Source: Abditibacteriaceae bacterium (GTDB lineage Bacteria > Armatimonadota > Abditibacteriia > Abditibacteriales > Abditibacteriaceae). Taken from it: DNA of 64,000 nucleotides. The stretch spans positions 1-64,000 of the forward strand of contig JAFAZH010000033.1 of the NCBI GenBank assembly GCA_019239895.1. Reading direction: 5' to 3'. The notes under the pieces were generated by a model. That model was not told the DNA's origin and ran no database searches. It saw nothing but the letters and a program-made list of their open reading frames with translations. The position numbers and the translations under genes were made by a program. This document shows positions 42,429-50,513 of the stretch, in pieces. Numbering within the stretch: position 1 is the first letter of the stretch; each line of letters starts with the position of its first letter.

Positions 42429-43850
42429 TTACCCGGAAACGCTCTTCAAATCAGCACGCTTATTCTCATAAGATTCGTTATAAGCCAATACCTTTGGGTC
42501 AGGCTCTACGCCCCACTGCTCACAGGCTTGGGTATAGACTTCGGGCCACCAGTTGCGATGTTGAGTGAGACCTTGCTCGCGCCAGGCTGTCCAATCGGAA
42601 AGCACCTTCGACCAGCATTCATCACCATAGCGCAGGGCTTCCTGGGTGCTCTTAAATTCTGGCACATACCAGTCACGCCCAATGTTGGAATGCAACACTT
42701 CATCGGCCCAGTCATAGTCCTGAAAGAGAGCCGAGAGGGGATTTTGCGAGGCCAGGGCCACTTCCCACTCGAAGCGTTTGCCGCTATTAGGCATCAGACC
42801 ACGCTCAATGTAATACAAAACCGCATGACGCTCCCACGGCTCTAACTGTGTATTGAGGCCGAGTGACCAGGTGTAGTTAATCATCACCTTGCGCCAATCT
42901 ATACCCAAGCTGACAAACCCGACTTCGCCCATCATGGCGTGACGGGCTTCATCCCACAACTGGCGCGTCATATCGAGGTAATAACCCCAAGGTTTACCCG
43001 GCGTCTCCGTGATAATGCTGGCCATCATTTCCGGCACGTCTATCTCGCGCAGCCGCTTATAGAACAGCATCAAAATTTTGGGCTTAGGCGGATACTGTTC
43101 ATCATAGATAAAAGCTTCGGCATTAACACCCATGTTATACGGATCAGGAAATCGCTCATCACGCCGGGGCACGCCATCGTAAACGTATGGGGTAGCCGAG
43201 TAGCGACGCACGACAACTCTTTCTTCGATAGTATCAACCCCATCTAAAGCCCCGGCTGCGGCCAGGCAATCATCCAAGAGTTGTAGCCACTCCGTTGCCT
43301 TTTCCTGCGCTGCCTGATCTACCAGGCAGGCGATGGATTGCGCGCCATATTCCGCCACCTCATATAGCTCGCGCATGGCATAACGACACAGGCGCACCGA
43401 TGGGTGATCTACCAGTAGATTGGTATCAGAAAGATGCCGTTGCAATGCCATCTGCAAGGCGGGCACGGCTTTGCCATAAACGCCCAATAGGAGTTCTTCT
43501 GTCGTGGGAGCCGCCAGAATTTCATCAAAGAAAATCTCCAGGTTCGGGTCAGGCACCGCTTCTAAACCCAGTGGTGGCTCGCGCATCTCTGATACCCGCT
43601 TACGCAAGTCGGCAACATGCTCGGCGCATAGATAAGCGTGCAGGCTAAAAGCCATTTTAAGTTCGTAAATCGGCTCAGCGGTAATACGCGCGGTAAAGAT
43701 TTGGTGCAGCCGCTTAAAGGCATAATGATAACGCTTTAGACGGCGCACACACTCCTCGACGGACAAACCGGGCCGCATTGCCTCTTCTAATGAGCAGACT
43801 CCGGCCAGAAGCGGCAGCCCCCGGTAAGTTTGATAATCGGCTGGGTTCAT
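42429..43850 (-). CDS. Ferritin-like superfamily protein of unknown function
   Basis: A 473-residue, mainly helical, cytoplasmic protein without signal peptide. Possible di-iron ligands are Glu in YELKMAFSLHAYLCAEHVAD and the clear ExxH of WDEARHAMMGE about 200 residues later. DEARH followed by a small residue is a common second-half motif of ferritin-like oxygenases and hydroxylases (MiaE-like and related). The intervening sequence includes RRYSATPYVYDGVPRRDERF, which is rich in aromatic residues. No electron-transfer partner is adjacent. I do not recognise the specific family; the ferritin-like call rests on the ExxH block and helical pattern. Confidence 0.65.
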   Translation of the reverse strand: MNPADYQTYRGLPLLAGVCSLEEAMRPGLSVEECVRRLKRYHYAFKRLHQIFTARITAEPIYELKMAFSLHAYLCAEHVADLRKRVSEMREPPLGLEAVPDPNLEIFFDEILAAPTTEELLLGVYGKAVPALQMALQRHLSDTNLLVDHPSVRLCRYAMRELYEVAEYGAQSIACLVDQAAQEKATEWLQLLDDCLAAAGALDGVDTIEERVVVRRYSATPYVYDGVPRRDERFPDPYNMGVNAEAFIYDEQYPPKPKILMLFYKRLREIDVPEMMASIITETPGKPWGYYLDMTRQLWDEARHAMMGEVGFVSLGIDWRKVMINYTWSLGLNTQLEPWERHAVLYYIERGLMPNSGKRFEWEVALASQNPLSALFQDYDWADEVLHSNIGRDWYVPEFKSTQEALRYGDECWSKVLSDWTAWREQGLTQHRNWWPEVYTQACEQWGVEPDPKVLAYNESYENKRADLKSVSG

Positions 43851-43955
43851 GGGTGTGACTCCTTGGGCATCCTGAGATTAGCTATTATTTTAACTGTTCG
43901 ACTCCACTCTCGTTAGCAGTCTGAGCTTATACTGACTTTACAAATTTCATCTCTT

Positions 43956-46793
43956 ATGAACCTATCCACTTTATCCCGCTGCTGCCTGCTCTTTTTCTGT
44001 TCCATGATTTCCAATTTAAAACCCCAGGCCGCTGAGAATCCATTGCAGGTGGACTTCAATGGGGCACGAGGTTTAACCCTTAAATACCGGGGCGTGCCCG
44101 TTATTCGCCAGTCTTCCCTGTATATTGTTAAGCCAGGCTGGGCCGGTCTGCTCTATGACCAGCGCACTCAGAAACAGAGCATTACGCGCTCTCAATCCGG
44201 CGAGTTGCCCAAACTTACAGTAACGGGGGAGAACAGCGTCTTTCGCGCTCAATATCAATTCGAGGCAGTGAATGAAAGCAGCTTTCGCATTCGCTTTGAA
44301 GGCCGACTCTTACAAGATGTGCCCGCTGCCATTGAGTATGCCGCCGGTTATTTCAATGCCAACTTGATCGCCGGGCGTCCTTATCAGGCGCAGACCAAAG
44401 CTGGCACTATCCAGGGCGTTGTGCCCGTTTACCCAGCCAGTGACGAGCAATCAAAAAACGATTTAGCACCCAACTTTACCAGCCTGGATTTTGATAGTCG
44501 TCTGGGCCAGATGAAAGTTGAAGTGCAGTGCGCCGAGCAGGTCACCTTCTTTGATGCCCGTCGTGACTCACAAGACTGGGCCAAAGCAGCACCAGTCTTC
44601 TGGTGTGGCCTCATGGCAGGCAGTTGGCCGCTCCAAGTGAATAAGCCTGTGCAGTTGGAGATGTTGATTTCGCTGCATCCGATACCTGAACCACAACCCC
44701 AGGAACTGGTGCTACAGCCATCAGTGCAGGAAGCCCCAATCGCGCAGGGGCCAGGCAAACACAGTCTACAAATCATTCCACAGCCCAAGCGCATTTCATG
44801 GGCGGAGTCTTATAATTCAGCAGTCAACTCCGATGTAGGAGATGTCAATTTCCGCAAGAGCATAGGGCAGTGGTCGGTGACGGGGCCGCAATCATCAGCA
44901 TCGGTGGCAGATGCGATCACCCAACTGATGCAGGAACGCTTTGGCCTGCAAGTGCCGACTCCCCATATCTACACCCATCCTGAGGCGTGGACGGTCATCA
45001 AACTGGGCAACGCTGGACGCGGCACTTTCTTGAAGGCAAACCAACTCCAACAACTCGACTGGGCGCGTAACCCGGAGGGCTATCGGTTGAAAGCTGATAC
45101 AAAGGGCATCACCATCTCAGCCCCGACAGCCGCCGGTGCCTTTTATGGAGTGCAGACTCTAGCGCAAGTTCTGCAACTCTCCTCTGCTACGCCGCCAACC
45201 CTGCACTGCCCCACTGTTATTATTGAAGACTGGCCTACGTTTTCTTTTCGTGGCGCGCACTGGTTTCCTTCAGCTTCAGGGGTGCCTTTTGACAAAAAGC
45301 TTATCCAGCGCATTATGGCCCGCTATAAGCTAAATGCGGCGGTGATGCAGTGCGAGGCGGCGCGATGGGAAAGCCACCCAGAAATCGCCGCGCCCAATTC
45401 GATTTACAAAGCCGATCTGCAAGCCTTGGTCGCTTTGTGTCGCCACAACTTCATCGAGCCAATTCCTTTAATCAATACGCCTGGCCATGCGGAGTGGATG
45501 TTTCGCAATGGACAGCATTTAGATTTAGCCGAAGACCCGTCTACCCCTTATGCCTACTGTGTCAACAATCCTCGTAGCGATGCTTTCATTAAAGACATTC
45601 TGGGGGAGGCTATCGAGGTTTTCAAACCATCCTATTTTCACCTGGGCCATGATGAAGTGACCATGCGCGGACGTTTCCCCAATCCTGATGACCCGCGCTG
45701 CCGCAACCAGAGTGTGACTGATCTGGTGCTAACTCATGCCACTCGCTTGGATCAATGGCTGGCCGAGCGCAAGATTCGCATGATGATCTGGGGTGATATG
45801 CTACTATCCGGCCAGGAAGGAGTTGCCGCCGCGAATGCACTCAACCCACAAACGGCACAGGAGCGGCGTCAGCGCCTGCCCAAAGACATTACGGTAGCCG
45901 ACTGGCAATATAGCGGCACCCAGTTTCCGAGCCAGCAACTTCTCCACCGCGTCGGGCTGCAAACTATCGCCTGCACCTGGTATGATCCGCAGAACATCTA
46001 TCGCTTCACTCAGGCCGCGCGCCAAGCCCAGGCATGGGGTCTCCTTCAAACCACCTGGGCCGGATATTTCCCGGATGAAACTGTTCTGGAGAGCGAATTT
46101 CGCCAGTTCTCGGCGTTTATTTTGGCCGCTGAATATACCTGGACGGGGCGCACCGAAGTCCCCGCTGCCCTACCCTATGACCCCGCCGAAGTGTTCCGCG
46201 ATGCTTATTTTAGCGAGACGCAACAGACCCGCCCCGGCACTCTGGTTAATCTTATCCCTGCGGCGCAGGTGCCAGCCACCGATTGGCTGGGGCTTGGCCC
46301 CGGCTGGGAACTGGCATCTCTGCTCCCAGCATCCGACAAACCCCAGACTCCATCTGATTACGATGGTATCCTTTTCCACATCCCACAGGATAAAGTCGTT
46401 GTATTAGGGAATACTCTGCAACCTGCGGGCACGCTGAGCAGTTTAACGGTGGAAGTTCATCGTAAAGCACGCCACCTGGCTCTCTTGAACGCCACCGTCT
46501 GGAGTGTGCCCAACGGCACCATCGCGGCGCGGATGCTGGTAGATTACGCCGATGGCAGCCAACGCACAATGGATTTAGTTACTGGCCGCAACACCGCATC
46601 CTGGCAACAAGATAGTCCGGCCCTTTACGCTCCTATTGGTCGCAAAACCAAATCGCCTGCCAGCACGCCCATTGCCCTGCGCGTAACGCGCTGGCAAAAC
46701 CCCGACCCACAACGAGAAATCAGTCGTATCCGCTTCGTGCCCGTAGATGCGGAAGCCAGTTTAGTTTTAGCGGGCGTGACCTTAATTCAATAA
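43956..46793 (+). CDS. Secreted GH20 beta-N-acetylhexosaminidase-like protein
   Basis: 945 residues with a signal peptide (LLFFCSMISNLKPQAAE). Residues about 30-250 form a beta-sandwich similar to GH31/galactose-mutarotase-like N-terminal domains. Residues 270-425 are the GH20b domain (IIPQPKRISW; YRLKADTKGITISAPTAAGA, FYGVQTLAQVLQ). Residues 425-750 form the GH20 barrel (DWPTFSFRGAHWFPS, PLINTPGHAEWM). The catalytic pair Asp566-Glu567 lies in FHLGHDEVTM, where most GH20 enzymes have GGDE. About 180 further residues form a C-terminal beta domain. It probably releases N-acetylhexosamines from chitin or glycan fragments outside the cytoplasm. Confidence 0.87.
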   Translation: MNLSTLSRCCLLFFCSMISNLKPQAAENPLQVDFNGARGLTLKYRGVPVIRQSSLYIVKPGWAGLLYDQRTQKQSITRSQSGELPKLTVTGENSVFRAQYQFEAVNESSFRIRFEGRLLQDVPAAIEYAAGYFNANLIAGRPYQAQTKAGTIQGVVPVYPASDEQSKNDLAPNFTSLDFDSRLGQMKVEVQCAEQVTFFDARRDSQDWAKAAPVFWCGLMAGSWPLQVNKPVQLEMLISLHPIPEPQPQELVLQPSVQEAPIAQGPGKHSLQIIPQPKRISWAESYNSAVNSDVGDVNFRKSIGQWSVTGPQSSASVADAITQLMQERFGLQVPTPHIYTHPEAWTVIKLGNAGRGTFLKANQLQQLDWARNPEGYRLKADTKGITISAPTAAGAFYGVQTLAQVLQLSSATPPTLHCPTVIIEDWPTFSFRGAHWFPSASGVPFDKKLIQRIMARYKLNAAVMQCEAARWESHPEIAAPNSIYKADLQALVALCRHNFIEPIPLINTPGHAEWMFRNGQHLDLAEDPSTPYAYCVNNPRSDAFIKDILGEAIEVFKPSYFHLGHDEVTMRGRFPNPDDPRCRNQSVTDLVLTHATRLDQWLAERKIRMMIWGDMLLSGQEGVAAANALNPQTAQERRQRLPKDITVADWQYSGTQFPSQQLLHRVGLQTIACTWYDPQNIYRFTQAARQAQAWGLLQTTWAGYFPDETVLESEFRQFSAFILAAEYTWTGRTEVPAALPYDPAEVFRDAYFSETQQTRPGTLVNLIPAAQVPATDWLGLGPGWELASLLPASDKPQTPSDYDGILFHIPQDKVVVLGNTLQPAGTLSSLTVEVHRKARHLALLNATVWSVPNGTIAARMLVDYADGSQRTMDLVTGRNTASWQQDSPALYAPIGRKTKSPASTPIALRVTRWQNPDPQREISRIRFVPVDAEASLVLAGVTLIQ

Positions 46794-46858
46794 TTGCCGT
46801 CCCATGCTGTCTTAAAGGCGAGGGAAATTGCTGGCATTCAGTAACCTTCAGGAGCGGG

Positions 46859-48181
46859 TTAGTGTACAGGCCAGCGCAAAAGCACTGCCCCGCTCGGAGG
46901 CAGGTGCAGAGTAACATCAGTTGTGCTGTCATGTTGTGTCGTAGCAGTGGCTAGCCGCTTCCACTGGCGAGTCGGCACATCAAAGAGCCGCAGGTTTTTC
47001 TTTTTGACGGGAACTGCTACCTGGGTTGTTACTTCGTGCTGATAATCCCCGTTCGTGACTAAGGCTAAATTATGGCCTGCTGCATCCTGAAAAATACCGA
47101 CCGTGAGATTGCCGGGGCCAATGACATCTAAGGGTGTTCCCGGCGCACGTCGCACCCCGCCAGGGGGCAGGGTGCCGCTATGGAAAATATACGTGGGATG
47201 AGCCTTCAGCAATTCAGTGCCTATAGCCTGCACTTCACCATTGATGCGCTGCACCATTGTGTAATGCGGATCGGGAATGCCTTTGACATCAATCATGGCG
47301 TGTGCCCAGTTGAAACTTGGATCATTGGGCTGCCAATAGGTGAACCACATCAAGCCTTTACCACCATAGACCAGCGTTTGCATCGCTTCATAGCGCAATT
47401 CCCTTTCGGTTAAGTTGCGATAGGGGCCATGCTGGACACAGAGCACAATCTGCCAGAAAGGCAGGTGAAAGCGAGCCGACGCCTCGCGCATCGCGGCTAA
47501 GTTAGAAAAGAAAAGTCCTCTATCCCCTCCAGTCGTAAAGTGGTAGTGGTCATAACTCAACACAAAGGGCTGCACTTGCTCTGCAAACTGTTGCACATAC
47601 TGTTCATAAGTCGGCACGCCCAGTTGCCCGGCGGTGGCATAATTCGGTAACAGGTTGAGATAGGTATAATGCTGCGGGTCGTGCTGACGCAGATAATCCA
47701 CGACTTCGCCCAATCCTGTAAACGCGCGCGCGCCGGGTTCATCTCCCAGGAAGTAACCTGCTAAAGCTGCATACCCTTGATAATCGCGGATAACAGCGTC
47801 TATTTGCGCTTTGGCCGCCGCATTGCCACCGATGGAGGTGGGCAGCCGTGAGTCCTGAATAAACGCCTTGAGTCCCACCACCGCACACACTTCCAATATC
47901 TTGCGATTACGCTCCGGTGCGGCGGCACCCCCACAGGGCGGCATCACATAGGTAAAGCCAGCCGCTTTGATTTCCCGGTAGCGTTCCACAGTCGTAAATT
48001 CATCTGGCGGCGCGCACCAGAAGCTAATGGGAAACTCTTGCGGTGCCCAAATGCTCCCTCTGGACTGCGGTTGCAGCGGTGTTGCTGACTGTGCCTCTAT
48101 TGTAAATAAGGTAAAAGGGATAATCAACAATAAATAAGGGATCAAAAAGCGCATCATGGAATAATGACCAGGAGGTTGCAT
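46859..48181 (-). CDS. Exported TIM-barrel (glycosidase-like) protein
   Basis: 440 residues from ATG 48181, which has AGGA four bases upstream; later methionines at residues 9 and 10 lack one. A hydrophobic signal (LIPYLLLIIPFTLFTIEA) is followed by a barrel-like domain: FWCAPPDEFTTVERYREIKA, GYFLGDEPGARAF and ALSYDHYHF-like strands (VLSYDHYHFTTGGD), then GGKGLMWFTYWQPN. The GDEP motif is common in glycosidases of the DUF4434/GH-like type from Planctomycetes and Armatimonadota. About 100 C-terminal residues form a beta-sandwich (LVTNGDYQHEVTTQVAVPVK). The substrate is not predictable. Confidence 0.7.
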   Translation of the reverse strand: MQPPGHYSMMRFLIPYLLLIIPFTLFTIEAQSATPLQPQSRGSIWAPQEFPISFWCAPPDEFTTVERYREIKAAGFTYVMPPCGGAAAPERNRKILEVCAVVGLKAFIQDSRLPTSIGGNAAAKAQIDAVIRDYQGYAALAGYFLGDEPGARAFTGLGEVVDYLRQHDPQHYTYLNLLPNYATAGQLGVPTYEQYVQQFAEQVQPFVLSYDHYHFTTGGDRGLFFSNLAAMREASARFHLPFWQIVLCVQHGPYRNLTERELRYEAMQTLVYGGKGLMWFTYWQPNDPSFNWAHAMIDVKGIPDPHYTMVQRINGEVQAIGTELLKAHPTYIFHSGTLPPGGVRRAPGTPLDVIGPGNLTVGIFQDAAGHNLALVTNGDYQHEVTTQVAVPVKKKNLRLFDVPTRQWKRLATATTQHDSTTDVTLHLPPSGAVLLRWPVH

Positions 48182-48218
48182 AGCTTCCTATAATAAAGCC
48201 AACGACAGATTCAAGCAA

Positions 48219-48249
48219 AACGCCATGCCTAATTATTAGGCATGGCGTT
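48219..48249. terminator. Terminator hairpin after the first pseudopilin gene
   Basis: A perfect 13-bp stem (AACGCCATGCCTA) with a 5-base loop is followed by TTTTG in minus-strand direction. It lies 65 bp past the stop codon at 48314 and can also end read-through from the other side. Confidence 0.75.
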
Positions 48250-48313
48250 CAAATATTCTACCGAATTAGCAGTGGGCAGCAAAAGTAAAGCTTTAGTATC
48301 TAACATAACGACA

Positions 48314-49117
48314 TTAAAGAGTCGAAGGGCAGGTGCCAATTCGCCATGTAGAAGGCTTATAACGATCCCAGAGATCATCGCTACAGGCTTCGCCTTTCAC
48401 ATTCTTAGGAACTAACTGCTTACGTTTCATAGGTTTAACGTGTCCATCACACCAAAGAATATTACACCATCCTTCGGGATCGAGACCACCTTTCACATCG
48501 GTTGTTTGGTGCCATGCGGCCACCGTATCAGGTGAACCTAAATTAAAGACTGCATACGGAGCGCGAACGACAGTTGTGCCCTCCGCAAAGCAAATAGTTT
48601 GAGATGGGGCTTGTAGAGCGGCCAATTTTGCTGGTCGTTGATAGTTCGCATAGTAACCTGTGGAAGAGGTAAAATACCCCAAGCGAGTATAATTGTAGCC
48701 GTACGATTCTTGAACCATTGAACGATCAGTAGATGGGCAGCGCCAAATCGCCTTTTTGTCGGTCACTGTCAAATCTGTGCTTTGCACCTTGATATAGGGA
48801 TCAAGAAGCCAGTTGATATAGGCTCCTGGATTAAATGAACTGCCCTGTGCCCATAACGGCATAGTCTCGTCATAGTCCTGCGAGTACATCATTACTGCTA
48901 CGCCAATTTGCTTAAGGTTACTCTGGCAAGCAGCCATCCGCGCCTTCTCTCGTGCCGTGGCAAAGACGGGAAACAGAATAGCCGCCAAAATTGCTATGAT
49001 AGCCACAACAACTAAAAGCTCAATCAGGGTAAAACCCACCCGCCTATTATATTTCATGTTACCTGCGTTCCGACGTGCATAGTGCTGATTTGTGCGAGAA
49101 CATCGTCTTACTTTCAT
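48314..49117 (-). CDS. Prepilin-type (pseudopilin) protein, DUF1559-like group
   Basis: 267 residues from ATG 49117 behind AAAGGAG. A 28-residue basic leader ends at Gly28 before [18 protein letters not shown], the class III prepilin cleavage site with Glu at mature position 5. The helix is followed by [19 protein letters not shown] and the globular part ending in WCDGHVKPM. In relatives a His lies ten residues before the terminal DG (H-X9-DG); here that position is Pro, so this copy departs from the consensus. Such proteins are exported and assembled by a type II/IV system or displayed on the surface. It is read from its own promoter, which resembles that of the next gene. Confidence 0.88.
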   Translation of the reverse strand: MKVRRCSRTNQHYARRNAGNMKYNRRVGFTLIELLVVVAIIAILAAILFPVFATAREKARMAACQSNLKQIGVAVMMYSQDYDETMPLWAQGSSFNPGAYINWLLDPYIKVQSTDLTVTDKKAIWRCPSTDRSMVQESYGYNYTRLGYFTSSTGYYANYQRPAKLAALQAPSQTICFAEGTTVVRAPYAVFNLGSPDTVAAWHQTTDVKGGLDPEGWCNILWCDGHVKPMKRKQLVPKNVKGEACSDDLWDRYKPSTWRIGTCPSTL

Positions 49118-49172
49118 TTGTTAATTCTCCTTTGCGTTGATGATTAACACCCATTCTATTAGGCGCTGATCG

Positions 49173-49227
49173 CTTGATACAATCTTGATATGTTAAGTTT
49201 ACCCATAACCTTCAGTTTATAAACATT
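49173..49227 (-). promoter_or_regulatory. Conserved upstream element of pseudopilin gene 1
   Basis: A 55-bp segment that matches 50366-50420 at 45 of 55 positions without gaps. Invariant parts (plus strand) include CTTGATACAATC, ATATGTTAA, TACCC and TAAACATT. Its gene-proximal edge is 56 bases from the start codon, the same as in the other copy. It most likely contains the promoter and an activator or sigma-factor site. Confidence 0.7.
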
Positions 49228-49310
49228 TGAGGTTGCCAAAAACTTTAATGTTTAGTACACGTAGCAATTTTGTATAGCTATAAAATGCTACTTTGGAAGG
49301 CGTTATTCAA

Positions 49311-49347
49311 CAGAGTGCCTGCCTAATCAATTTAGGCAGGCACTCTG
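49311..49347. terminator. Terminator hairpin after the second pseudopilin gene
   Basis: A perfect 16-bp stem (CAGAGTGCCTGCCTAA) with a 5-base loop lies about 30 bp past the stop codon at 49378. The T tract after it is short. Confidence 0.75.
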
Positions 49348-49377
49348 TAAACCCCGGTTTTATGCAATGTTAATCAA

Positions 49378-50310
49378 TCATGGGGAACAGCCAGGATATG
49401 CCTGGGTTAAATAATAGTTCCGCTCATCCTGCTCCCGGGCAAAATAGGTGGCGCGGGAACATTGAGCTGCAGGAGTAGATACAGAATAGTTCGTGCTGGG
49501 GGGAGATGGATGCGGATAGACGATATCACCCTTCATCCATTTGGCATGACCATCACAAAAGACATAATTGGCACCATCAAGATGCCGCCACGGGGCCTCA
49601 CGATAGTAGTTTTGTATTTTGCTGACGTACTTATCATTGTAACCCTGATAGTCTATCGTCCGACCTAAGCGATCATCATAACCACTATCCCCATACATGA
49701 TAGTCTTTGAGGGATCGCAAAGTGCTGCTTCTTTGGGAAAAAGGTAATAGACTTTGCCATAGGGCAGATTAACAGACCTATACATGAATCCTGTGCTGTA
49801 ACCATAGCTAGTCTTATCATTCTCTTGCTCACCAGAGGGGCAGTGCCAGACACCCCCATGATCGTTTGCCGCAGGTGCGGCCATTTTTACATAAGGCGCA
49901 ATGGCGGCATCCCACATATTTGCGGCCAAGCCGGATGATCCACAACTTCCTGCCCCAAAGTTTTTGCCCTGATGCGTTCCGTCTGTGTAACAGACCCAGT
50001 AGGTATCCCAGGCGGGATAGGTGCTATCATTGTCTTGCACATACATCATTGTTGCAGTCCCCATCTGTTTCATGTTACTTAGACAGGCAGTGCTACGCGC
50101 TTTTTCCCGCGCGGTGGCAAAGACGGGAAACAGGATAGCGGCCAGAATTGCTATGATGGCTATAACTACTAACAGTTCAACTAAGGTAAATCCTGACCGC
50201 CTGCCATATTTGCTAACGAACACATTTTCAGGAACTGGGTTCGCTAACTTGGAACTTTTACTCCCGCGGTAAGAGTCCAGTTCTGACCCAAAGCATCGTG
50301 TTGCATTCAT
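49378..50310 (-). CDS. Prepilin-type (pseudopilin) H-X9-DG protein
   Basis: 310 residues from ATG 50310 behind AAAGGAG. The leader of about 40 residues ends RRSG before [18 protein letters not shown], with Glu at mature position 5. The block [19 protein letters not shown] follows, then [16 protein letters not shown]. The H-X9-DG motif is intact: His in PWRHLDG and DG in FCDGHAKWM. The first 100 residues are close to the pseudopilin at 48314-49117, but the globular parts have diverged, as is common in this expanded family. Eight cysteines suggest disulfides after export. Confidence 0.9.
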   Translation of the reverse strand: MNATRCFGSELDSYRGSKSSKLANPVPENVFVSKYGRRSGFTLVELLVVIAIIAILAAILFPVFATAREKARSTACLSNMKQMGTATMMYVQDNDSTYPAWDTYWVCYTDGTHQGKNFGAGSCGSSGLAANMWDAAIAPYVKMAAPAANDHGGVWHCPSGEQENDKTSYGYSTGFMYRSVNLPYGKVYYLFPKEAALCDPSKTIMYGDSGYDDRLGRTIDYQGYNDKYVSKIQNYYREAPWRHLDGANYVFCDGHAKWMKGDIVYPHPSPPSTNYSVSTPAAQCSRATYFAREQDERNYYLTQAYPGCSP

Positions 50311-50365
50311 CTTTCACTTCTCCTTTAGCTTAGTGAGCAGCTTCTAATGGTGAACTACCCTGCTC

Positions 50366-50420
50366 CTTGATACAATCCTAATATGTTAAATATACCCTTA
50401 ACATTCGATTCTTAAACATT
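50366..50420 (-). promoter_or_regulatory. Conserved upstream element of pseudopilin gene 2
   Basis: This is the second copy of the 55-bp element described at 49173-49227, again 56 bases from its start codon. The intervening leaders are not similar except for the AAAGGAG ribosome-binding sites, which points to selection on the element itself rather than a recent duplication of the whole region. Confidence 0.7.
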
Positions 50421-50513
50421 CTTTATTTAAATTAACCACTTCTCGGTTTCAGCAGCGTTTCGGGCAGGAAAAATTCTGTTAACAGCGGCCAAAACTTCGT
50501 TAAGATAGAGACT

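Noticed and set aside
29218..46793. A Bacteroidetes-style polysaccharide utilisation locus
   Set aside because: There are no SusC/SusD-like genes, no hybrid two-component or sigma/anti-sigma pair, and the glycosidases are not in one operon.
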